Source: Leguminivora glycinivorella (lineage: Eukaryota; Arthropoda; Insecta; Lepidoptera; Tortricidae). Taken from it: a stretch of DNA of 64,000 nt. The position numbers and the translations under genes are program-made. Shown in pieces: positions 48,401-56,700 of this stretch. The notes beneath the pieces were generated by a model that saw only the letters and a list, made by a program, of their open reading frames with translations, did no database searches and was not told where the DNA came from. Location of the stretch: positions 10,430,585 to 10,494,584 of the forward strand of contig NC_062978.1 of the NCBI RefSeq assembly GCF_023078275.1, written 5' to 3'. Position 1 is the first letter of the stretch, and each line of letters opens with the position of its first letter.

Positions 48401-51400
48401 GAAAATTGCACAGTTCTTGCGGTCACCTAAGGACAATTTTCCTCTGGAAAAACCTGGTGTGTACAAAGTTGAGTGCAGTTGTGGCAGTTCTTACATAGGG
48501 CAGACCAAGCGCACTATTGCCTGCAGAATTAAAGAACACATTGCTGCAGTCAAAAAGAACGATACTCGCAAGTCTGCTATTGCTCAACATCTCATTGAGT
48601 CGGGTGCAAATCATTGGATCGAGTTGCATAGTCCTAAGGTAATTTCGACGGAACGCCACTACATACCGAGATTGGTAAGAGAAGCCATTGAGATTCACAA
48701 ATATAAAAATTTCAATCGTGAGGATGGCTTCAAACTATCTAATGTATGGAATCCAGTGATTTGTTTGTGTAAAAAACCGGTGAAGTCAGAATTGAACAAA
48801 CGTAGTGACACTGTGAGTATAGTGTGTTTGGACAGACCATCGAGTGTGAACGCGACCAGTGGTAACGCTGAAAGTGAACGCAGCCGACGCGCGCGAAGGA
48901 GGGTAGATCGCGCGCTGTCTATACAACTTTAACATCCACCCGCCTTCGTCAGTTTTCCGTGATCATGATGCATGCAACTGCGTCGAAATATCGGGAGCTC
49001 GACAAAAATCAAAAAGGTAATCACGGTCTATATCCCGGTCAATATAAGTCTAATTATATAGATTATTACTGTTTAATATTATTTCTGGTAATGGAGCACC
49101 GTTTTTGATGTTATTAACAAAAAGCGGCCCATGTAATCTATTTCAAAATACTTTCCAACTAAAATATTGATACTAGCGAAAAAACGTATAGAACCTTTCT
49201 TATAGGAAATTTTATGTAGATTTTATTCTCGTGAACATTTTAATTAGCTGTGGGCCACCGTTTACGAGGTATTTACAAAAAACGGCCCATGAAATCTATT
49301 TAAAAATATTTTCCAACTAAAATATTGATCCTATCGAAAAATCTTATAGAACCTTTCTTGTAGGAAATATTATGACGATTAATTCTGTATACCTACCATT
49401 ATTTTTTGCTGTGCGCCACCGTTTTTGAGTTATCAACAAAAAGCGGCCCATTTCAAAATACTTTCCAACTAAAATATTGATTCTAGCGAAAAAACGTATA
49501 TTTATATATAAAAATGTAGATTTTTTTCTCGTGAACATTTTATTTAGCTGTAGGCCACCGTTTACGAGGTATTTACAAAAAACGGCCCATGAAATCTATT
49601 TAAAAATACTTCCCAACTAAAATATTGATCCTAGCGAAAAATATTATAGAACCTTTCTTGTAGGAAATATTATGAAGATTAATTCTGTGTAACATTAGTT
49701 TTGGCTGTGAGCCACCGATTTCGAGTTATTAACAAAAAACGGCCCATGAAATCTATTTAAAAATAATTTCCAACTAAAATATTGATTCTAGCGAAAAATT
49801 TTATAGAACCCTTCTTGTAGGAAATATTATGTAGATTAATTTTGTGTAACATTAGTTTTGGCTGTGAGCCACCGATTTCGAGTTATTAACAAAAAACGGC
49901 CCATGTAATCTATTTAAAAATACTTTCCAACTAAAATATTGATTCTAGCGAAAAATGTTATAGAACCTTTCTTGTGGGAAATATTATGTAGATTAATTCT
50001 GTATAACATTATTTTTGGCTGTGAGCCACCGATTTCGAGTTATTAACAAAAAACTGCCCATGAAATGTATTTAAAAATACTTTCCAACTAAAATATTGAT
50101 TCTAGCGAAAAAACGTATAGAACCTTTCTTGTAGGAAATATTATGTAGATTAATTCTGTCTAACATTATTTTTGGCTGTGAGCCACCGTTTTTGAGTTAT
50201 CAACAAAAAACGGCCCAAATATCTATTTAAAAATACTTTCTAACTAAAAAATTGATCCTAGCGAAAAAAGTTATATATTCTTTCTTATAGGAAATTTTAT
50301 GTAGATATTTTCTGTTTAAGATAATTTTTTGCTGTGGGCCACCGTTTACGAGGTATTGACGAAAAACGGAGCAAGTAATCGATTAAAAAAAATTTCTTAC
50401 TAAATTATCCATTTATATATTGATCCTATCGAAAAAACGTACATAACCTTTCTTGTAGGAAATTTTATGTAGATATTTTCTGTTTAACATATTTTTTTGC
50501 TGTGGGCCACCGTTTACGAGTTATTTACGAAAAACTAAAAAATTGACTTTCAAGATCGAATGGCAGGGTACGGACCCCACCTCATGTCATGGCATTATTT
50601 TTCCATGGCTATTTAGACCTGAGGGTTCTTGAGGCAGTCTGTCATTTTTACCAGTGAAAGATGAGTCTTTCACTGGTAAAAATGACAGACTGCCTCAAGA
50701 ACCTTTTTTGGAATTTTTCTTTTTACCACTTTGTACCGTTCTGGCACGGTGAAGGACCCGGCCAAATGATCTGGCATAAATACTATGCGACTTCTGAGGA
50801 ACTCTATTTTCACTTTTTAATAATTCCAGGTTGCCTCAAACACCTTTTTTGGGCCTCAAAAAATTAAATCTTTAAAAATTCATAGCTCGATAAAGCCCCG
50901 CTCCCCAGCTGCCAGACTTGCAGACCTGATGTTGGCTATGATCATAGAAGCATCTGAGCACCTTTCCAGGTTGCCTCAAGGACCTACTCCAAAATCCTGC
51001 CAGCTCTTGGACCAGTCGCGTGATAAAAGATGTAATGCCAGGCCGTCTTTTTCGCACTATTTGTAAAAGCTCGGCCACAGATGCGCGTTTTGAGAGCGTA
51101 GGCGGAGCGTTAGCGGAGCGTCAGCGGAGCGCATTGATAGCGGTGCGCCGGACGAACGCTGGCGTTGCGCCCAGCGGACGCCGGCGGGAACTAACGAGCG
51201 CGGATTGCGAGCGTAATGCGCGCGGATTGCAAGCGGAACGCCAGCGCACCGCTATCATTGCGGTCCGCTAACGCTACGCTATCAAAACGCTTTATGTGTG
51301 GCGGAGGCTTAGTGCGATAGTTACGCTCGCTGCACTCCATGCGCATAATTCAAAAAGTAGCTTCCTGTTCTATAGGTACATATAAATCCTTCGCCTAGAT

Positions 51401-53992
51401 GCCTATATCTTAATAAAGACGCGCTCAAACCCTTACATATAATATATAGGTAACCTGTGATTCCCGTAGTAGTCATAAATTACATCATAACAATATTTTT
51501 CCTCGTCAATACTCGTCTTGGCAGCGGTAACAATATTTACTTTTTTGTTTATATTTGATTGTAATAGGAAAACCCGGCCGCCCTACTGGCAGCTGGGTCT
51601 GTAAACAACTCTTATCACAATTGAATAGTCATTTTCTTGGAAGACCACATTACACATCTGTGACAATAACGTCATTATAATCTCTAAATTTGTAGTCATT
51701 TATTTATAATATAGTACCTAAATTAACAATTAATTACCATCGCAAATAGAAGTACCTATTTATAATATTTTGGCTTATGTAGCCAAATCAGGTTTTGTAG
51801 TAGATAATCTCAAAAACCAATGAGCCGGAAAGGAAGTGTACCTATTTGCTTGTTAAAAGCGCAGGCTGGAAACAGCTTTATGAATTTTATGATCCATACC
51901 ATAGACCATAGGCTCAAAGGGTAAGGGACTCTATAGCTCGACTTAATTGTAAGTGACAGGTAGAATCAAAACGTACCCAAGTACACAGAGTAGCATCGCC
52001 ATGAGATGCGTCTTCATAGTCGGTTTCCTATCAATCCTTGTAGATATCTGCGCATTGCAATTGCGGCACGTCGTACAAGTAGACTCCGGGCCCACAACAG
52101 ATTGAACTATGACGGTCGGTCCGGCGATCACAGTAACTCCGGGCGCCGTTGGGGGCACAGTTGGACCAGGTTGAGGATGAGGGTACCCGGTAGCCGGGTG
52201 CGGGTAACCGGTGTTACCATCTTGTGGCGGTTGCCATCCAGCCTGAGGTTGCGGGTGATCGGTATACGGAGGTGGTGCCGTGCGCGGCGTAGTGTCTTGC
52301 ATGGGAAGCGTCGGGTACCCCGCGTCTAAATTGGAAGCGTCTTTGCCTGAAAAAATAACGCCATGTTCGTAAACAGATACATAGGATTCCATATCACTTT
52401 GTAAATGAGATAATAGTCGGCTGAATAATGATAACGGTAGCTATAAGAAACTATGACTCAATGAGCATTTATCTACTTATAAGAACAATAAACAAATGTT
52501 TTCATAGATAAAATTGTTAAGAGGCTACTTCTGTCTATTTACAATACGATTAAATAGAAATAAAGGAAAAACATGATAACAAAGGACGAAGCCATCGAGA
52601 TATAAGATCCTATACTTATAAGCAGAAAAGAAAATACGGTCAAATATAATATAATATAGGTATCTTGTTTTGGCTAAAACCGCTGACTCCCTATTTCATT
52701 TCGACAGCCAAACTTTATACCGTGTATATTTCAAAGAAAGATGACACATACAAGACAGTACAACGGCCGACGACACTTCAGGGTGCCTAGCCAATGTGCC
52801 AGTCATTCTCGCTCCGTAGCGTATCTATAACTCTTCAAATGTAGTACGACACACACAGTAAAACTAAGTTTCATATGCGGAGCATAAACTATTGATAAGA
52901 TGGCTGCACCAAGACATCCCAAAACATCGACCAAGTGCACGCAACATCGTGCAAGTGCAGTTTTTTTGTTTTGTGCGTGCACCGACAACAATGGTAGACA
53001 ATACTAATGACGATAATATTGATAATGATGGAAACACTTAAAAGCAACTAACAACCAATTTGTTAAAATGAGTGGTTCCGTAACAAGACCTTTTTATTCA
53101 ATGGAAACTATTTGTCAGCCTTTTGACCGCCCTTACAAAATAAATAAATAAATAAATATTATTAGGACACTCCCCAAACGGTGTGCCCCGCGGTAAGCTC
53201 AAGAAGGCTTGTGTTGTGGATACCCAGAGAACTCATCATCCATATATATAATATACAAATACTTATATACATAAAAAACATCCATGACTCAGGAACAAAT
53301 ATCTGTGTACATCACACAAATAAATGCCCTTACCAGGATTCGAACCCAAACAATACAACAAAATAAAAATAAAACATAAATATTACCTAAGAAAGCAATA
53401 AACATACTTATTACTGATTACTTCACACCACCGCCTTAATTTCTGAGAAATACCTATACTATGACTAACAAACGGGACAGACGCAATCACACTAAGTGCG
53501 TTTTCACATTATCCGATCCGATATCGGATGTAGGAAGGATTTCAAATTAAAAAATCCAAGATGGCGGCGTAAATATATGGGATCGGTCCGACATCAGATA
53601 TCGGATCGGATAATGTGGAAACGCACAAAGTACCTATGTGTCCTTTATTTGCGTTTTGAAAACGAAACCCCTCCTATTTCTTATACCTACATAGATAGTA
53701 TAAATTCGCACATCATTCCGCCGTCTAGTCTATCCTATAACCTTGCCGGCGCGCCCGGTGTCAAAAAAGCTCAAGTACGGCCTAATATAATTTGGCACAA
53801 ACCACATAAGACATGCGCGGATCCAGGGGGGGGGGTCATGGGGGTCATGACCCCCCCCTGGAGCCTAAGTTGGCCATACAAATAGACCACGTGACCCCCC
53901 CCCTGGGCATAAAGCTGGATCCGCGCTTGACATAAGACCACGCCTAACAACAGCGTCCTTGGTAACGCCCCGATATTAGACTAACCTTGCAT
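39418..53992 (-). CDS. LITAF-domain protein, gene D (159 aa), with PPxY and PTAP
   Basis: Three coding exons: 53986-53992 (ATGCAAG, donor GTTAGT), 51977-52346 (acceptor TTTTTTCAG, donor GG|GTACGT) and 39418-39520 (acceptor TTCCACAG). 7+370+103 nt make 160 codons with the stop. The N-terminus has PPPY at residues 27-30, GYPHP repeats at about 49-60 and PTAP at 68-71. The LITAF domain has CRNC at 96-99, a hydrophobic Cys-rich stretch at about 114-136 and HYCPNC at 145-150. PPxY and P(S/T)AP together are the layout of human LITAF/SIMPLE, which binds Nedd4-type ligases and TSG101 on endosomes. The last intron is 12.5 kb because of the foldback element. No other last exon lies nearer, but this linkage is the least certain part. 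Confidence 0.8.
39535..39735 (+). repeat. KVKLLYP-ORF repeat, 5' relic
   Basis: Diverged from the 40043 copy: ATAGTTATTTGTTTTACAAG, GGGCAAAGTTG, CGAGCGTAGCGAGTGG. The coding half is missing. Confidence 0.5.
40043..40470 (+). mobile_element. KVKLLYP-ORF repeat, copy 2
   Basis: Begins TTATTTGTTATACAAGGGGG. A hairpin-rich half (ACCACGAGCGAAGCGAGTGG) is followed by a short open frame with FKVKLLYPLVDKMRIYPL and DKTRVSELVRGK. It forms a direct pair with 40659-41093. Confidence 0.75.
40659..41093 (+). mobile_element. KVKLLYP-ORF repeat, copy 3
   Basis: A tandem, near-identical neighbour of copy 2, about 616 bp downstream, with the frame FKVKLLYPLVDKMRFYPL. The two copies differ by scattered substitutions. 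Confidence 0.75.
41135..41417. mobile_element. MITE with TTA/TAA flanks (Harbinger-like?)
   Basis: Ends TTAGGGTGATGCATATTTTA and TAAAATATGAATCACCCTAA; inverted repeats run about 65 bp, including TCAAATTGTTCTCTGGTA. A 3-bp TTA target would suit PIF/Harbinger, but Tc1 (TA) is not excluded. Confidence 0.75.
41690..41870 (-). mobile_element. GCTTTTGCCCGCGGC repeat (RTE-type LINE/SINE 3' end)
   Basis: Begins TACTAGCTTTTGCCCGCGGC and contains AAAAAGTAGCCTATGT, GCTCCGTTTTGCCGTGAAAG and ATTTATAATATTAGTATGG, one of the commonest moth and butterfly repeats. Confidence 0.75.
41887..42060. mobile_element. Palindromic MITE (GTAGCCGAATG family), copy 5
   Basis: CTTAGCCGAATGCACAAACG to GCCATTCGGCTACGGGGCC. 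Confidence 0.8.
42890..43670 (+). repeat. Left subterminal array, five ~156-bp units
   Basis: Each unit reads CGGTGGCYCACAGCC, then AGAATTAATCTACATAATAT, TTCCTACAAGAAAGGTT, TTTTTCGCTAGGATCAATAT and GGGCCGTTTTTTGTTAATAAC. Landmarks fall at about 42905, 43075, 43231, 43387 and 43544, a spacing of 156-170 bp. Inner units are more alike than the outermost ones. Confidence 0.9.
43670..44040. other. GC-rich core segment of the foldback element
   Basis: G+C is far above the surroundings, with repeated self-complementary phrases GGCCTTCGGCC, CCGGGCCTTCGGCCCG and GAGCTCGG. No convincing ORF. It may form stem-loops. Confidence 0.7.
44041..44620. repeat. Foldback core with internal direct repeats and ATGAA microsatellite
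   Basis: GTCGGCCATTTTGAA, TATGACATTTG and TCGAGCACCCCC each occur twice about 240 bp apart. 44568-44600 is a GAAAT/ATGAA microsatellite. Confidence 0.6.
44621..45097. other. Foldback interior, unassigned
   Basis: The phrase CCGTATGCCTGTTTGCCACC near 44660 resembles the LINE/SINE tail at 59860. Otherwise nothing is recognised. Confidence 0.4.
45098..45163. mobile_element. Palindromic MITE (GGTCGCGCGATAAA family), minimal copy
   Basis: A 66-bp near-perfect hairpin: GAGCATGGTCGCGCGATAGA pairs with TCTATCGCGCGACCATGCTT around a 4-6 base loop. Confidence 0.85.
45374..45920 (+). mobile_element. GGGTTCCGTAG interspersed repeat, copy 3
   Basis: Full length with both terminal hairpins and seven or so CCGT units. 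It sits inside the foldback element. Confidence 0.85.
46004..47390 (+). mobile_element. 5'-truncated Jockey/CR1-type LINE 3
   Basis: Starts just upstream of reverse transcriptase domain A and ends in an AAATAAATAAAATAAATAAA tail. It was inserted into a unit of the foldback array, which resumes at about 47391 (ATTTAAATATTATTGATCCT). Confidence 0.8.
46016..47232 (+). pseudogene. LINE 3 reverse transcriptase fragment
   Basis: Domain A YFDFKKAFDRVDNDVLL (residues about 19-35), domain B SGVSQGSILGPLLF (76-89), catalytic YADD (108-111), then thumb and C-terminal region. The open frame stops at 47089, but a shift of one base near 47085 continues with LQIVNEFLDVAPNVDI to a stop at 47230-47232. G+C is higher than in LINEs 1 and 2, so it is a different family. 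Endonuclease and fingers are absent. Confidence 0.8.
47615..49052 (+). mobile_element. Penelope-like element, 5'-truncated, 13-bp duplication
   Basis: Flanked by ATTATATAGATTA at 47602-47614 and 49053-49065. Terminal repeats of about 285 bp in inverted orientation (47647-47938 and 48770-49052) share AGACTTATATTGACCGGGAT, TCGAGCTCCCGATATTTCG and CACCCGCCTTCGTCAG. Between them is one ORF with a GIY-YIG endonuclease. It interrupts the right array of the foldback element. Confidence 0.9.
47943..48932 (+). pseudogene. Penelope-like polyprotein fragment with GIY-YIG endonuclease
   Basis: 329 codons. Residues 1-120 are the end of the reverse transcriptase and linker (FLDVSLKV, VYRKPTHTDRYLHASSHHHP, typical of Penelope). 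From 172 a GIY-YIG endonuclease: GVYKVEC, CGSSYIGQTKR, RIKEH, then a Cys and KYKNFNREDGFKLSNVW. The catalytic reverse transcriptase core is missing, so it cannot move by itself. The last ~50 codons run into the terminal repeat. Confidence 0.88.
49066..50530 (-). repeat. Right subterminal array, about ten ~156-bp units
   Basis: The inverse of the left array. The landmark GTGRGCCACCG recurs at about 49095, 49257, 49415, 49553, 49711, 49868, 50026, 50184, 50338 and 50507. Most intervals are 154-158 bp, one is 138 and the last 169, matching the left-side spacing. Confidence 0.9.
50624..50703. repeat. Perfect 80-bp hairpin in the right arm of the foldback element
   Basis: 38-bp arms (GGTTCTTGAGGCAGTCTGTC ... 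GACAGACTGCCTCAAGAACC) around TGAG. The left terminal repeat has only one arm of this (42759-42797), so the right side gained a local inverted duplication. Confidence 0.9.
51060..51320. repeat. GC-rich palindromic repeat with GCGGAGCGT units
   Basis: GGCGGAGCGTTAGCGGAGCG on the left and mirrored CGGTCCGCTAACGCTACGCT on the right. GATAGCGGTGCGC pairs with GCGCACCGCTATC. The outer arms GTTTTGAGAGCGTA and TACGCTATCAAAAC also pair. It lies directly beyond the foldback element. Confidence 0.75.
51321..51976. other. Last intron of gene D, donor-proximal part
   Basis: AT-rich intronic sequence, no other feature seen. Confidence 0.45.
52347..53150. other. Intron 1 of gene D, unassigned part
   Basis: AT-rich. 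52760-52830 has a repeat-like phrase (GCCGACGACACTTCAGGGTG). No exon. Confidence 0.4.
53150..53352 (-). mobile_element. tRNA-related SINE with ATTTATTTATT end
   Basis: On the minus strand it begins with a B-box-like GGTTCGAATCCTGGTAAGGG and continues to GTGTCCTAATAATATTTATT and TTTA repeats, a familiar moth SINE layout. Intron 1 of gene D. Confidence 0.7.
53496..53627. mobile_element. MITE with GTGCGTTTYCACATTATCCG termini
   Basis: Ends GTGCGTTTTCACATTATCCG and CGGATAATGTGGAAACGCAC; GATCCGATATCGGATGT is also mirrored. The centre has AATCCAAGATGGCGG. Intron 1 of gene D. Confidence 0.85.
53812..53929. mobile_element. hAT-like MITE, copy 2, with 8-bp duplication
   Basis: Same ends as 8317-8433, flanked by ACATAAGA at 53804-53811 and 53930-53937. 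It sits in intron 1 of gene D, 56 bp from the donor of the seven-base first coding exon. Confidence 0.85.
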
Positions 53993-54137
53993 TTTATACG
54001 ATGTTTTCACACTTATTTAGACTATTTCACCAGTGAGGTTATTATTACCCACTTTTAGGCACACAAACTAAACAAAGTGTATAAACAATTAAACACAACG
54101 GATCAGACGTCCGGACAGCTGGGTTGTTGCTGCTCAA

Positions 54138-54290
54138 CTGATAGACAGTGTGTCGTCAGCAAAATGTACGTGCGGATAGTTTTTCTGATAAAGCCAAACG
54201 CATTAAGAACACATTTTTATCAGAAACAGACACAGACAACACAATATCTTATGCCGTTAACCATCAAAACATTGAAATTAGCTATCGGCA
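54138..54290. promoter_or_regulatory. GATA-like motifs upstream of gene D
   Basis: CTGATAGA, CTGATAAA, TTATCAG and CTATCGG within 150 bp upstream of the first exon. The clustering is weaker than at B and C. I could not place a TATA box or initiator with confidence. Confidence 0.35.
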
Positions 54291-54389
54291 GTGGTATTCA
54301 GCAAGGTCAAAGTCTTATTTTTTCGTGGATTATAATTTACATAATGACGTGAAAACTTATATATGTTTCATAATATTTGCTCTGATGTA

Positions 54390-54590
54390 AAAGAGCGCTT
54401 GGTTGTTTTTCATTTATTTTTTATAATATTAGGTAAAAGACATGGAGACAATCCATTTTTGGCTTCACTTTTTAACGTGTTAAGTAATTTTATAGAGCCA
54501 GGTTTCTGGGCTCTCTTGTGATTCTGTGTTTTAAACACATCTTTAAAATAAAAGTTTTACCTTATGTCAAAATAGTACATTACGATACAA
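54390..54590. other. AT-rich spacer
   Basis: Nothing recognised. Confidence 0.4.
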
Positions 54591-54800
54591 GTGCGTAAAA
54601 AAGGAAGTTCGAAACGAGTGGCGATAAATTAAAACACGACCGAAGGGAGTGTTTTAAATCGACACGAGTTACGAATTTCCTTTTCGCACGTGAATCGTAC
54701 GACGTTTTTCAGTACAGATGAGCCTCCGAAGTTTCAACCTCGCATATAATGAACCACTTCTCGAACTAGTGCGTAAAAAAACGACCATCTGTACTGAAAA
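54590..54800. repeat. Repeat with GTGCGTAAAAAA and GAAACGAGTGG phrases
   Basis: CGAGTGGCGATAAATTAAAACACGACC with the mirrored GTGTTTTAAATCGACACGAGTT suggests an inverted-repeat element; TCAGTACAGATG occurs again as CATCTGTACTGA at 54787. It is probably a MITE of about 200 bp. Confidence 0.6.
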
Positions 54801-55545
54801 AAAAATACCCTCAAATTAATTTGAGCGTTTTTAAATGAACGACGTAGCTTCGTATTTACACCGAATTCCAAATTGAAATATTTTTAGTTTATTTAAGCAT
54901 TCTAACTATTAGTTTAGTAGAATAGTTTTAATTTGTTTTTTTTTTTGTTTTTTGTAGATTTTTATTGTAATAATGGTATTTTTACTTTTTATTCTTTTAT
55001 TCACGTTTATAAGAAATAATATAACTATTAATGATTTGATACATTTGTCCCTATGGTTAGTCGTGACAATTGTATTCTACAATTGTCGCCCCTGTCAGCG
55101 TGGTGAAACCAATAATTCTAGATATGTAATTTTTTGTGACAATTGTCGCACCTGTCACCGATATGAAATTGGGGCCTAGGAAATTCGATAGGTAGATACA
55201 TAGGATGTACTATAGGATAGGTAGGTATAGGTACTTATGTAACAAATTTTACAATGTAGTACAAGTACCTACCTATAATGTATTGACATTAGTTAAACAC
55301 AATTTTTTGAGTATATAATTAATTATGTATGTTAATTATTGTGTATAGGTAAAGTAATTTCATGCTGTTTGTTTTCTAGTAAAATACCTAACAATTGAGA
55401 AAAAACGTTTAGGAATTTTGGACTGGTAAGTAGTGTACCACAGGAACTAGATTTTCTATAAAAGATGTCTTATATATTAAATGAAGAAACGAGAGTTGTT
55501 TGGAAAACTCAACATTTATCACACAGGGGTACATTGCGCGTTGAG
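54800..55545. other. AT-rich region, no gene recognised
   Basis: ACAATTGTCGC-CCTGTCA occurs twice (55078 and 55138). An open frame at 54973-55179 covers it but has no known domain. Confidence 0.4.
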
Positions 55546-55740
55546 AATGTCGTTCGAAGGCTAACAAGCTAATTCAAACATACACCGGCATCAGAACGAT
55601 ACCCCCAAAGAATGTGATTCAGTTATCGTGTGTCTCGCTCGCACCAATACAGCTACGGGCAGGCACGAGCGAAATGCACGATATCAGAATGACATCCTTC
55701 AAATGTTCTGATATAATCATGTTAGAGTTAGCTTGTGTGA
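55545..55740. mobile_element. MITE with GCTAACAAGC / GAGTTAGCTTGTG arms
   Basis: The arms GCTAACAAGCTAATTCAAAC and CATGTTAGAGTTAGC pair partly, and CATCAGAACGATA mirrors TTCTGATAT. The middle has GTGTCTCGCTCGCACCAATA, related in wording to the GTAGCCGAATG MITEs. Confidence 0.6.
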
Positions 55741-56206
55741 TGAAAACCTATTTGGCTAATGGACTGGCATAGAAGTACGCAGAGGCAGACATGGCGTGCC
55801 CGATCCATCACTTAGCTAGGAAAGTTAAAAAAAAATGTACGCGCCTACTATTTACATATCTATCTACTGCGAAGAACTATTGGAACTTCTAAAACTAACC
55901 TTTATGTAACTTTTAGACGTGATTCTAATTTTTAATAAGTATACGTGTAAGATATTCTACGTTGTCACATTTTTTATTTCTTTCAACCCCTTTTTGCCAA
56001 GAGTGGCACTGAAACTTGAGTAGTTTCATGTGCTCTGCTTACCCCTTCATGGGATACAGGCGTGATTGTATGTATGTATGTATATTCTACGTATACGATA
56101 TACTTGTGTGTGTGTGTGTGTGTGTGTTTATTTCTGTATTTTCCATCTTGTCCCCTCCATATTTCATTAACTATTGATCCCAGATAAAAAGTATGAATTC
56201 CTTTTT
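55741..56206. other. Spacer with repeat fragments
   Basis: 55980-56080 is a minus copy of the GTTTCAGTGCCA repeat. 56107-56128 is a GT microsatellite of about ten units. Confidence 0.55.
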
Positions 56207-56646
56207 AGGGTTCCGTAGTCAACTAGGAACCCTTATAGTTTCGCCATGTCTGTCTGTCCGTCCGCGGATAATCTCAGTAACCGTTAGCACTAGAAAGCTG
56301 AAATTTGGTACCAATATGTATATCAATCACGCCAACAAAGTGCAAAAATAAAAAATGGAAAAAATGTTTAATTAGGGTTCCCCCCCTACATGTAAAGTGG
56401 GGGCTGATATTTTTTTTCATTCCAACCATTGTTGGATAGGTATTTAATAATGAATAAGGGTTTACTAAGATAGTTTTTTGATAATATTAATATTTTCGGA
56501 AATAATCGCTCCTAAAGGAAAATAAAGTGCGTCCCCCCCCCCCTCTAACTTTTGAACATATGTTTAAAAAATATGAAAAAAATCACAAAATTAGAACTTT
56601 ATAACGACTTTCTAGGAAAATTGTTTTGAACTTGATAGGTTCAGTA
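56207..56646 (+). mobile_element. GGGTTCCGTAG repeat, copy 4 (3' truncated)
   Basis: Starts with the 5' hairpin and two CCGT units, and stops at GATAGGTTCAGTAG, without the terminal GAGCGTG hairpin. Confidence 0.85.
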
Positions 56647-56700
56647 GCAAAGAATGTTCTGAGATACAAACAATATTCAATATTCATCAAATTCTCTACA

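Larger units (their letters stand above)
42453..51007. mobile_element. Foldback-type transposable element, ~8.6 kb, with nested insertions
   Basis: Termini AGAGCTGGCAGGATTTTGG and its inverse at 51007. The terminal inverted repeats run about 500 bp each, nearly identical (42453-42900 against 50510-51007), and continue inward into arrays of a ~156 bp unit: five units on the left (42890-43670) and about eleven on the right (47390-47610 and 49066-50530). The units are inverted between the two sides. The centre has a GC-rich segment, direct repeats and later insertions. No transposase was found. The whole lies in the last intron of LITAF-like gene D. Confidence 0.88.

Noticed and set aside
52006..52329. 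Arg-rich plus-strand open frame
   Set aside because: Antisense shadow of gene D exon 2.
51943..52392. 149-codon single-exon gene D
   Set aside because: Both ends run through consensus splice sites, and it would lack the HxCPxC half of the domain.
53496..53885. 129-codon plus open frame
   Set aside because: Spans two MITEs (TATCCGATCC and hAT-like), with no coherent protein.
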